Shown here: positions 1 to 6,884 of the stretch, piece after piece
How positions within the stretch are numbered: the first letter of the stretch is position 1
Layout of the letters: each line of letters starts with the position of its first letter
Origin: an uncultured Oscillospiraceae bacterium
GTDB lineage: Bacteria; Bacillota; Clostridia; Oscillospirales; Oscillospiraceae
NCBI GenBank assembly: GCA_900756715.1
Contig: CAAELC010000139.1
Span: forward strand, 1 to 14,883
Direction: 5' to 3'
DNA length: 14,883 bases
Made by a program: the position numbers and the translations under genes
The notes under the pieces: generated by a model
Told to the model about the DNA's origin: nothing
Database searches by the model: none
Seen by the model: only the letters and a program-made list of their open reading frames with translations

Positions 1-1137
1 ACCGGGGAAGAACAGCAGACTCTGCGCGAAGGAGAAAAGGCTAAAGACGGCGAAAACGGAAGCCGGTTCTATCGCCTGACCCAGACCGACCTTAAATACG
101 CTGAATATGTGCCGCCGGTTTATGACGACCAGATCACGCTGCCGCAGATTTGTGACCGGTTCCGGAATTTCTGCTGCTCCCGTTTGGGACTTTACTACGA
201 GTCCAAAATTATCCGGCTGTTCCTTGCATCCTTTGCATCCACCAGATTGATTATTCTGCAGGGTATTTCCGGTACAGGTAAAACCTCACTGCCCTATGCG
301 TTCGGAAAGTTTCTTGAAAATGACTCTCTGATTGCCTCGGTGCAGCCCTCCTGGCGGGACCGCAGCGAGCTGTTCGGCTATTTCAACGAGTTCAGCGGGC
401 ACTATAATGAAACGGAATTCCTGGACAGGGTTTATGAGGCAACCTATACGGACGACATTTATCTTACCATTCTGGATGAAATGAACATTGCCCGCGTGGA
501 GTACTATTTCGCGGAGATGCTCTCCATCATGGAGATGCCCACGGAGGATGAGTGGGTGATTGATCTGGTTCCCAGCGTGTGGGAATCCGATCCCAAGCAT
601 CTGGACGGCGGTAAGCTTCATCTGCCGGGCAATATGTGGTATGTGGGCACGGCCAACAATGATGACTCTACCTTCGCCATTACCGACAAGGTTTATGACC
701 GCGCCATGCCCATCGACATCAACACCAAGGGTGTGCCTTTCCAGGCTCCGGACACTGCGCCGCTCCGTATCAGCCACACCCATCTGGTGGAGCTGCTGGA
801 GCGGGCCAAGCGGGATAATGTGGTTTCCCGGGAGACGCTGCAGAAGGTGGAGCTGCTGGATGACTATGTGATTGAGCATTTCCGCCTGGCCTTCGGCAAC
901 CGTATTGTCAAGCAGCTGAAGGAGTTTGTTCCCGCCTATGTAGGCTGCGGCGGAACGGAGCTGGATGGCCTGGATTATGTGCTTGCAAAGAAGGTTCTGC
1001 GCAAGTTTGAGAGTATGAATCTGTCCTTCATCCGGGATGAAATTGATGGACTGATCGACTATCTGCATGATTTGTTCGGGGAAGACAGCATGGGCGAATG
1101 CGTTGCGTATTTGCAGCGGCTGAAAAAACTGGTGTAA
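1..1137 (+). CDS. McrB-like AAA+ ATPase/GTPase, 5' end outside the window
   Basis: The reading frame is open from the first base to TAA at 1135-1137, so the gene begins upstream; 378 residues are visible. A GTG at 109 could be read as a start but lacks a good ribosome site and cuts into continuous coding sequence. Visible motifs: Walker A GISGTGKT (visible residues 88-95), Walker B LDEMNIAR (from residue 158), where LDEMN is characteristic of the McrB branch of AAA+ proteins, and a sensor-1 region GTANNDDST (from about residue 217) ending in DRAMPIDI. In E. coli McrB, the GTP-binding motor of a type IV restriction complex, the matching segment is MNTADRS; here the methionine is Ala and the arginine is Ser, so nucleotide preference is uncertain. 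The C-terminal part is probably a helical AAA lid. The next gene follows after 19 bases and is probably its partner. The McrB-like fold is fairly sure; the biological role is unknown. Confidence 0.85.
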   Translation, partial: TGEEQQTLREGEKAKDGENGSRFYRLTQTDLKYAEYVPPVYDDQITLPQICDRFRNFCCSRLGLYYESKIIRLFLASFASTRLIILQGISGTGKTSLPYAFGKFLENDSLIASVQPSWRDRSELFGYFNEFSGHYNETEFLDRVYEATYTDDIYLTILDEMNIARVEYYFAEMLSIMEMPTEDEWVIDLVPSVWESDPKHLDGGKLHLPGNMWYVGTANNDDSTFAITDKVYDRAMPIDINTKGVPFQAPDTAPLRISHTHLVELLERAKRDNVVSRETLQKVELLDDYVIEHFRLAFGNRIVKQLKEFVPAYVGCGGTELDGLDYVLAKKVLRKFESMNLSFIRDEIDGLIDYLHDLFGEDSMGECVAYLQRLKKLV

Positions 1138-1156
1138 ACCTTAAAGGAGTGGTTTT

Positions 1157-2884
1157 GTGGAAACCATCGACTCGTTGTATTCAGCATACCGGGACATGGT
1201 TTCGGTGTTGCAGAAAAACAAAATGGATCAGGCGGCACAGGCAGCGGCCAAAAAGGCTGATCCGATGCATGGAAGCCAGACGGGAAATATCTACCGGGTT
1301 GTGGTAGATCTTGATTGGGTGGAAGCCATTGAAAGCCGACTGCGGAATATTGACGCAGCCATTCGGGAAAACCGGCGGTTTATCGAGCAGACGGAAGAAA
1401 TCGTTCCGATTGCCCTGTCCCGGAAAATTACCAGCGAATCGGTCAAGCATCTGGCGCGGCATACAAATCTGATTTCCAGCGTAGAGGACGGCAAGGTAAC
1501 CCCGGAAAAGATTCTGAATATTCAGCGCGAGGAAAGCTTCGCTATCTATGAAAACCGTTTTTTGTATACATTGCTGCAGCGACTGTCCTATTTCGTGGGC
1601 GTGCGCTATCAGGCTGTGCAGGGGAAACCCGAGCATATGGTTACGCGGATGGACTTTACCCGCCAGTTCGAGGAGAAAAAGACCCGCTCCCAGCTGCACA
1701 TGATTTATGAGCTGCAGGATGTGCCTGACGAAAAATTCCGGATGGATGTGGACCCCTCCACGCTTTCAGACATTCAGCGGGTTGCCCGGATTCGCAGCAT
1801 TATCATGGATTTCATGGCTACGCCGCTGATGAAAAGCCTGACCCATTGCGAGCAGGTTCGTCCTCCGATTATGCGGACAAACCTGATGACCAAGGACCCC
1901 AACTATCGGGCGGCGCTGGATCTCTGGACCTTTATTGAAACCTACAAGAAGGATGGCTATACCTACATTGCAAAGGATTTTCAGGGAGATATGGAGCCGC
2001 AGGTAAGCGACGGCCTGTATGATGTGACCACGATGCTCAACTTTGTGGCGCATATGAAGAATAATCCGCCTTTGGAGCAGCAGCTGCAGCAGCGGTATGC
2101 CCAGCGGCAGGAAGAGGAAAAAGCACGCAGACTTGCAGAGGAACAAAAGCGGCAGCAGCAGGAGATGACCCGTTTGGAGGAGGCGCGGAAAAGAGAGCGC
2201 CTTCTGTGGCAGGACAATATGCAGCAGATGCAGCAGGTGTTTGACAGAAAGATGCATGCATTGCGGGAGGAGAACAGTCTTCAGCTGCAAAAGCAGTCGG
2301 AATGGTTCGAGGAAAAAATCAGACAGCTGGAAAACCAGATGCAGGCCCAGCACGACCAGATGGAGAAGGACTTTTCCGAAACTCGTGCCAGTGACCTGAA
2401 AGCCTATGAGCAGCGCCTGCAGCTGGAAAGGGATAACGGCCTTCGGAAGCAGGCTGAGCTGGAAGGCCAGTTTGATCTGGCAACTGCTCGTCAGGAGGAA
2501 TACTGGAAGGAGCGCATGGAGCAGTGCCGTCAGGAGTCCCGGCAGAAGTTGGATGAGGCTATTGCTGAGAATGCACGGAAGACCAGAAAAGAACGGCAGC
2601 AGATCGAGGCCGAGCTACAGAAGCTTCAGGTGGAATATGCCCGGCAGAAGGCACAGTTCAAGGAGAAAAAGCAGCAGCTTGAGCAGGCTGCAAAGGCTGA
2701 CCGGGAAGCACTGATTGCGCAAAAGCGGGCTTCTGACCGTCAGCTGCGCCAGGCAAAAACCGAATATGCGCGAAATCTGCGGCGCTTGGAACTTACATAC
2801 CGGCAAAAGGCAGAGGCTCAGGACCGGGCTCCGGAGGCTCCGGATCAGAAGCCGCAACACTTTTGGAGTAAATTTTTCCGATAG
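1157..2884 (+). CDS. DUF2357-like protein with long C-terminal coiled coil, probable partner of the upstream AAA+ protein
   Basis: 575 residues from GTG at 1157, set by AAAGGAG at 1143-1149 with a 7-base spacing. Residues about 1-300 are globular. They contain REESFAIYENRF and, later, RPPIMRTN followed by a PNYRAALDLW segment; as I recall the family, these resemble DUF2357 proteins, which sit beside McrB-like AAA proteins in the place of McrC. Residues about 304-560 are extremely rich in Gln, Glu, Lys and Arg with heptad-like spacing and few prolines, which predicts a long coiled coil. The C-terminus is short and basic/aromatic (HFWSKFFR). There is no signal peptide or membrane segment, so the protein should be cytoplasmic. 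I see no PD-(D/E)XK nuclease motif of the McrC kind. It is likely co-transcribed with the AAA gene and with the exported-protein gene 26 bases downstream. The family call is moderate and the coiled coil is confident. Confidence 0.8.
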   Translation: METIDSLYSAYRDMVSVLQKNKMDQAAQAAAKKADPMHGSQTGNIYRVVVDLDWVEAIESRLRNIDAAIRENRRFIEQTEEIVPIALSRKITSESVKHLARHTNLISSVEDGKVTPEKILNIQREESFAIYENRFLYTLLQRLSYFVGVRYQAVQGKPEHMVTRMDFTRQFEEKKTRSQLHMIYELQDVPDEKFRMDVDPSTLSDIQRVARIRSIIMDFMATPLMKSLTHCEQVRPPIMRTNLMTKDPNYRAALDLWTFIETYKKDGYTYIAKDFQGDMEPQVSDGLYDVTTMLNFVAHMKNNPPLEQQLQQRYAQRQEEEKARRLAEEQKRQQQEMTRLEEARKRERLLWQDNMQQMQQVFDRKMHALREENSLQLQKQSEWFEEKIRQLENQMQAQHDQMEKDFSETRASDLKAYEQRLQLERDNGLRKQAELEGQFDLATARQEEYWKERMEQCRQESRQKLDEAIAENARKTRKERQQIEAELQKLQVEYARQKAQFKEKKQQLEQAAKADREALIAQKRASDRQLRQAKTEYARNLRRLELTYRQKAEAQDRAPEAPDQKPQHFWSKFFR

Positions 2885-2891
2885 TCAAACA

Positions 2892-2900
2892 GGAAGGGAG
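2892..2900 (+). promoter_or_regulatory. Ribosome binding site fixing a TTG start
   Basis: GGAAGGGAG ends 10 bases before TTG at 2911. The nearer ATG at 2901 is in another frame and stops after six codons, so the TTG is the start that opens the exported-protein gene. Confidence 0.7.
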
Positions 2901-2910
2901 ATGCTGGCAA

Positions 2911-3825
2911 TTGAAAAATAGGCAGAAAAAAAGATTGACCAGCGACCTTTGCCTGTTGCTGATTTTGTTGGCGGCGTTGATACAGATGACAGTTGCGTGG
3001 TTCGTCCACCAGCGGCAATCTCAGGTGGAGAGTACGGCGATGCGTGCAGTGGATCTGCTGGATGCCGGCCTCTCACTGGATGATAAAAACTATACGGACA
3101 CGGAGGAACCAATCGTTCCGCAGCTGCCGGATACGCTGAAAATGCAGCCTGTTACTGGGGACGGTGTCCACTTATACTTGCCCCGGACAGATCCCTATAC
3201 CGGTCAGGTAATGACGGATAGTCTGGGAAACTGGATCGTATCCACGCCCACAGCCGGAAAGGATTACTATGTCCTTGATATTTACGCTCGCGCAGATCAG
3301 CGCGCCGCCCTATCACTTGAGCCCGGCTCGGCAGTAACCGCCGCTGCGGTGGAAAATCGGCTGCTTGGAGAAAATATTTCCGGTGAATATGTCGCGGGAA
3401 TTGTTCGGGTGGCATTTGTGGATGTTACCAATCCTGACCAAAAGCAGCTGCTGGCCATTTGGATTCCAAACAACCGCTATCAGATAACCGGCAGCCGGGA
3501 TATGGGCTGGAGCTTTAACAAGCAAGGCGAGGCGGAGACAGATTGGCAGTACTATGACGGTACAAGTGTGCAAAAGCTTGCTGATCTGGGTATTGCGTGC
3601 GCAGACTACTTTGATAAGGATAGTCAGGTTCAGCAGCAGACGCTGCTGAGCCTGACTGAGCGAGCGGAGAATCAGGATTATCCATGGTGGGCGCATTTGC
3701 AGGTTGTTGTGTGGCTGGAGGGTATGGATCGGGATGCCTATGCCCCCCAGATGGGCGGTAATGTTGGACTGGAACTGAAATTCAAGCTTGAGCCTGTACC
3801 AGCGGCCGCAGGAGAGGGGCAATAA
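2911..3825 (+). CDS. Exported SipW-type signal protein A (paralog family with WxEGxD motif)
   Basis: 304 residues from TTG at 2911. A basic N-terminus (KNRQKKR) is followed by a hydrophobic segment at about 13-31 ending in TVAWFV (27-32), a SipW/TasA-like export signal. The mature part is mostly acidic and beta-rich in composition. It shares two signatures with other proteins of the locus: VRVAF (about residue 164) leading to IWIPN (183-187), and near the C-terminus VWLEGMDRD (WLEG at 268-271) followed by an alternating hydrophobic strand. No cell-wall anchor motif or second membrane segment is seen. The next gene starts 2 bases after its stop, so translation is probably coupled. It is probably exported, cleaved by the SipW-type peptidase of this locus and incorporated in a surface fibre or matrix; that role is inference from context, not from a recognised family name. 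Confidence 0.8.
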   Translation: MKNRQKKRLTSDLCLLLILLAALIQMTVAWFVHQRQSQVESTAMRAVDLLDAGLSLDDKNYTDTEEPIVPQLPDTLKMQPVTGDGVHLYLPRTDPYTGQVMTDSLGNWIVSTPTAGKDYYVLDIYARADQRAALSLEPGSAVTAAAVENRLLGENISGEYVAGIVRVAFVDVTNPDQKQLLAIWIPNNRYQITGSRDMGWSFNKQGEAETDWQYYDGTSVQKLADLGIACADYFDKDSQVQQQTLLSLTERAENQDYPWWAHLQVVVWLEGMDRDAYAPQMGGNVGLELKFKLEPVPAAAGEGQ

Positions 3826-3827
3826 AT

Positions 3828-4826
3828 ATGAACAAATCTAAAAAAGTATGGATTCAGTTCAGCGTCGTGACGGTGCTGCTGCTTTCTCTCATTGGAATTG
3901 CTGTGGCGTGGTTTGTGAATTACAAGTATAACCGCCTGAATGCGCCGAAAATCCAGATTGTCGCGGGCGACTATATGGAAATATCCGGCGATGGGCAAAA
4001 ATGGAACAATCAGCTGGTGGTTCAGGCATCCAAGCTGCGCTGGGATATAACGGGAGACGGCGTTGACCTATGGCGGCCCAAAATGGACGACACCGGCGCT
4101 GCCCCCGACCTGACAGAGCAGGACAACTGGACACGGGCGACCAAGGATCCTTACGAGGGTGAGTTGCTGGATTTCATTGAGGTTCCGGTTTCCCTGCGGT
4201 CTGACAGACCAATGAAAATTTATTTGGGCGCCAACAGTACGGTTACTCCTATTTGCGAGCAGGGAAATTCCCTGTATAGCAGCAATCCGGATGGGGATGC
4301 ATGGGACAAGGTGGAAAATGCAAGCAATTTCAGCACCTCATCTGTGCGCTTTTCCAGAAACTACATTGCCGGCGCGGTGCGGGTGGCTATCCTGCAAAAT
4401 ATGGGCACGGAGGAAAATGCCAGTCTGCAGCGCATGGCGCTGTGGGTTCCCAACCCCAATTACCAGCTGATTACTTCTCCTTCATATGATTTTGCGGCAA
4501 ACGGAACGGCTGAAAGCAGCTATACTTACTACACTTACGCGGCACAGGACGGAACAGCGCAGAAGACGCTGAACACCTGGGATGCCGGCGATGTGAAGTC
4601 TGTCTTCACAACAGGCAATGCCGATACCCCGGATGAATCGGACTATGTAATGACCATGGTAAAGAATGAAACCGATGGCATGTATTATGCCAGTCTGGTG
4701 GTTCGTATCTGGATTGAAGGAACGGACCGCGAGGCCCGGCTGGCGCTGGCAGGCGGGGAATTTGATGTAAATCTGCAGTTTGTTGCGTCACCCGCGGCGC
4801 AGGCGGCTTCGGGGCAGACGCGGTGA
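3828..4826 (+). CDS. Exported SipW-type signal protein B (paralog family with WxEGxD motif)
   Basis: 332 residues from ATG at 3828, with ribosome site GGAGAGGGG at 3811-3819 inside the end of the previous gene. The basic N-terminus (MNKSKK) and a hydrophobic segment at about 9-29 end in AVAWFV (25-30). Soon after comes GDYMEISGDGQKW, matched by NGIQISTDGVNW in the 13908 gene product. The centre has AVRVAI (from residue 183) and WVPN (from 206); the C-terminal signature is WIEGTDRE (295-302) followed by GGEFDVNLQF. These shared blocks make it a clear paralog of the 2911 and 13908 products. It is likely a secreted fibre or matrix subunit. The protein is Asn/Ser/Tyr-rich between the blocks, and no anchor motif is present. 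Exact function unknown. Confidence 0.85.
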   Translation: MNKSKKVWIQFSVVTVLLLSLIGIAVAWFVNYKYNRLNAPKIQIVAGDYMEISGDGQKWNNQLVVQASKLRWDITGDGVDLWRPKMDDTGAAPDLTEQDNWTRATKDPYEGELLDFIEVPVSLRSDRPMKIYLGANSTVTPICEQGNSLYSSNPDGDAWDKVENASNFSTSSVRFSRNYIAGAVRVAILQNMGTEENASLQRMALWVPNPNYQLITSPSYDFAANGTAESSYTYYTYAAQDGTAQKTLNTWDAGDVKSVFTTGNADTPDESDYVMTMVKNETDGMYYASLVVRIWIEGTDREARLALAGGEFDVNLQFVASPAAQAASGQTR

Positions 4827-4833
4827 AGGAAGG
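4826..4833 (+). promoter_or_regulatory. Ribosome binding site favouring the GTG start at 4841
   Basis: AAGGAAGG lies 7 bases before GTG at 4841. An in-frame GTG at 4823, overlapping the previous stop codon, would place this site inside the coding region and leave no comparable site upstream, so 4841 is preferred. Confidence 0.6.
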
Positions 4834-4840
4834 CGGCAAA

Positions 4841-5686
4841 GTGAAAAAAAGAACAAAAATGACTCTTACGGCAGTCGTAATCATGGAATTGATTGCTTTG
4901 CTGCTGGCAGCTGCCTACGCATGGATTGAAAGCGTAAACAAACCGGAAATCCGCGGGCAGAATCTGAGCATTTCTGCGTCCTCAGGACTGATGATCCGCA
5001 TGGACGGAAGTACCAACTCGGAAGCGGTGAATTTAAACCAGTATCTGGATGATGGCCGGGGCAGCAGCTTCATGCTGAAGGAATGCTCCAGTCCGGATGG
5101 AAAACAGATGTTTGTCCGTGATGGCCCGCTGGAGATTCAATACAGCACATCCGATGAGGATGTGCGTATGCGTGAGGCCAATGTTACAGATGCAAATGTA
5201 CGGTATCTGAGCCAGGATTTCGAGTTAATTGCCGAGGGAAATGCCCGGGATGTATGGCTGGATGCTGAGAAGTGCTCGCTGGAAATCAACAGTGACGATC
5301 CATCAGTCGGTGCAAAGCCTTTGCGCCTGTCTCTGGAATTTCAGCCGGATGGGGAAGAGCATGTTACATTTGTTTTTTCCACCATCCCCGGGAGCAGCAT
5401 GAAGGCGCAGATAGGCCCGGTGTCTCAGGTGGACGCCAATAACGGGCAAATCCTCGCCCATGCATCCTATTACAGTGCAGATAATACCGCCGGATTGCTG
5501 CTTCGTTCCTTCAGTTCAATCAATGAAAGTAATCCGATGATACATCTGGAGCAAAACCAATCCTGCAAGGTCACTCTGCGTGTGTGGCTGGAGGGAACCG
5601 ATTCGGATTGCGTGGACGCAGTGGCAGGCAACACATTTAATCTGAACTTGCGCTTTGACAGCACGCAGGACCAGACCGGAGCCTGA
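4841..5686 (+). CDS. Exported SipW-type signal protein C (diverged paralog)
   Basis: 281 residues from GTG at 4841; a start at 4823 would add six residues. The N-terminus MKKRTK is followed by a hydrophobic segment (about 8-27) ending in AYAWIE (25-30), where Ile replaces the Phe found in the other signals. SGLMIRMDGS (from residue 48) corresponds to the early xxGxxIxxDG block of the 3828 and 13908 products. The C-terminus has VWLEGTDSDC (WLEG from 249) followed by an FNLNLRF strand, the family signature. The central VRVA/WxPN block is not evident, so this is the most diverged member of the WxEGxD group. Cys242 and Cys257 flank the signature and could form a disulfide. It lies between paralog genes in an apparent operon. 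It is probably an exported minor subunit; role inferred. Confidence 0.8.
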   Translation: MKKRTKMTLTAVVIMELIALLLAAAYAWIESVNKPEIRGQNLSISASSGLMIRMDGSTNSEAVNLNQYLDDGRGSSFMLKECSSPDGKQMFVRDGPLEIQYSTSDEDVRMREANVTDANVRYLSQDFELIAEGNARDVWLDAEKCSLEINSDDPSVGAKPLRLSLEFQPDGEEHVTFVFSTIPGSSMKAQIGPVSQVDANNGQILAHASYYSADNTAGLLLRSFSSINESNPMIHLEQNQSCKVTLRVWLEGTDSDCVDAVAGNTFNLNLRFDSTQDQTGA

Positions 5687-5722
5687 AAAGCGCGCAATTA
5701 AATCCAGACAGGGGGGAGACCG

Positions 5723-6328
5723 TTGTCAGAAAAACACAAATTGATACGCCGCTTTGCTCTGATACAGGTCTGCCTGCTGACGTTGGTTTTTCTGGGATAT
5801 GCATGGTTCAGCAAGAGCCCCTATTATGGCCATGCAATTGTCTATGAAAAGCCCTTTGTCATCGGCACTCGCAATTTGAACATCAATACCTATCCCGGTG
5901 AAAAAGACAGCGATTCAATGAAGGTTATCTACGAATCTGCTGCCTTGGAGGAAAATTTTTCCTTTCCGGATTTGGCTCCGGGAGACCGGAAATATTTTAA
6001 AACTGTGATTGAAAATAAAGGATCAACTGCTGCCGAGATCAGCGTTTTTCTTGAAAATTTGCAGTATTCTCCTGTTTTGGCCGGAGAAAAGGTTGAAATC
6101 GAAGTTACGAACCCAAAGCCCAGCGAACAATATCTGCCCGAATCAGAGAAAAATGAGGCCGGAATGTGTTATGCAAAGGTGATCCAGCTCACAGATTCCA
6201 TTCGGATTGATTCCGACAGTACTACCTATGTTTATTGGAGTGTCTATCTGGAGCCGGAACAGCTGGGCAATGATGCGATGCAGGCAGAACTGCTTCTGGG
6301 TGGCGTGCGGATTATGTTCAACAGCTAA
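5723..6328 (+). CDS. Small exported TasA/camelysin-like protein D
   Basis: 201 residues from TTG at 5723, set by GGGGGGAG at 5711-5718. The hydrophobic N-terminal segment (about 11-28) ends in GYAWFS (25-30), a SipW-type signal. The body carries LAPGD (84-88) followed by an FKTVIENKGS strand-turn (ENKGS at 97-101). The PGD...NxGS arrangement is typical of the beta-sandwich of TasA/CalY-type matrix proteins as I know them. The C-terminal third has a VYWSVYLEPE strand and closes with a GGVRIMF strand. It lacks the WxEGxD signature of its neighbours and is shorter, so it appears to belong to a different branch of the same export class. It sits immediately upstream of the signal peptidase gene, a common arrangement in TasA-SipW loci. 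The TasA-like call is moderate. Confidence 0.8.
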   Translation: MSEKHKLIRRFALIQVCLLTLVFLGYAWFSKSPYYGHAIVYEKPFVIGTRNLNINTYPGEKDSDSMKVIYESAALEENFSFPDLAPGDRKYFKTVIENKGSTAAEISVFLENLQYSPVLAGEKVEIEVTNPKPSEQYLPESEKNEAGMCYAKVIQLTDSIRIDSDSTTYVYWSVYLEPEQLGNDAMQAELLLGGVRIMFNS

Positions 6329-6338
6329 GGGTGCGGAT

Positions 6339-6884
6339 ATGAAAAAGCTTTGGAAAATTTTCTCCCGTGCGATACTGGTGCTTCTGATCGTGGTTGCGGT
6401 TGCAGCGGTAGGAGTACGACTGACGGGGCGGGACATCAGCATTCTGGGCTACCGGCAGTACTATGTGGTAACCGGAAGCATGGAGCCGACGCTCCATATC
6501 GGGGATGTTGTTCTGTGCCGGGAACGGAGCGCACAGCAGCTCCGAGAAGGGGATATTCTGGTCTACCATGGAACAGAAGGGGAACTGGCGGGCAAGACCA
6601 TCACCCATCGCATTATCGCAGACCCTGTTCAGACGGAAAATGGCTGGCAGATTCAGACGCGAGGCGATGCTCAGGGAGCCGTTCCGGACCCTCTGGTAGG
6701 CGAGTCTCAGGTAATTGGCGTTGTAGTGGCGAAATTGCGCCTGGTTTCGGCGTTGTATCGTTTTTTCATTACCCCATGGGGCTTGCTGGCAGTTGCCGCG
6801 CCCCTGATGTGGGCGCTCATCAGCGAAATTCGCAATTTGGTTTCCATAGCAAAGGAGGAGCGGAACAATGATGCAGAAAAATAA
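6339..6884 (+). CDS. sipW: SipW-type (ER-type) signal peptidase I
   Basis: 181 residues from ATG at 6339, with AAGGG at 6327-6331 spaced 7 bases. The frame is open back to 6207 but that part overlaps the previous gene and lacks a signal. An N-terminal membrane segment spans about 10-28, then TGSMEPTL with nucleophile Ser47, a THRII block with His90, and RGD with Asp110; a second Asp lies at 117. A second hydrophobic segment (about 143-163) is near the C-terminus. Histidine in place of the bacterial general-base lysine is the mark of the SipW/ER-type peptidases, which process TasA-type proteins in Bacillus. The enzyme should act at the outer face of the membrane and cleave after the AW-type signals of the surrounding products. 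The gene overlaps the start of the giant LRR gene by 17 bases, indicating tight coupling with its likely largest substrate. Confidence 0.9.
   Translation: MKKLWKIFSRAILVLLIVVAVAAVGVRLTGRDISILGYRQYYVVTGSMEPTLHIGDVVLCRERSAQQLREGDILVYHGTEGELAGKTITHRIIADPVQTENGWQIQTRGDAQGAVPDPLVGESQVIGVVVAKLRLVSALYRFFITPWGLLAVAAPLMWALISEIRNLVSIAKEERNNDAEK

Noticed and set aside
286..1068. Minus-strand open frame of 260 codons opposite the AAA+ gene
   Set aside because: The plus strand carries Walker A, Walker B and sensor motifs across this region, and the minus-strand product has no recognisable feature.
1..2884. Standard McrBC type IV restriction system
   Set aside because: The partner lacks a visible nuclease domain, the sensor motif is altered, and no other restriction or defence genes are seen; a McrB-like label is kept without the restriction function.
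6207..6338. N-terminal extension of the signal peptidase
   Set aside because: It overlaps the end of the 5723 gene in another frame, and the peptidase family begins with a short tail before the first membrane segment, as the ATG at 6339 gives.
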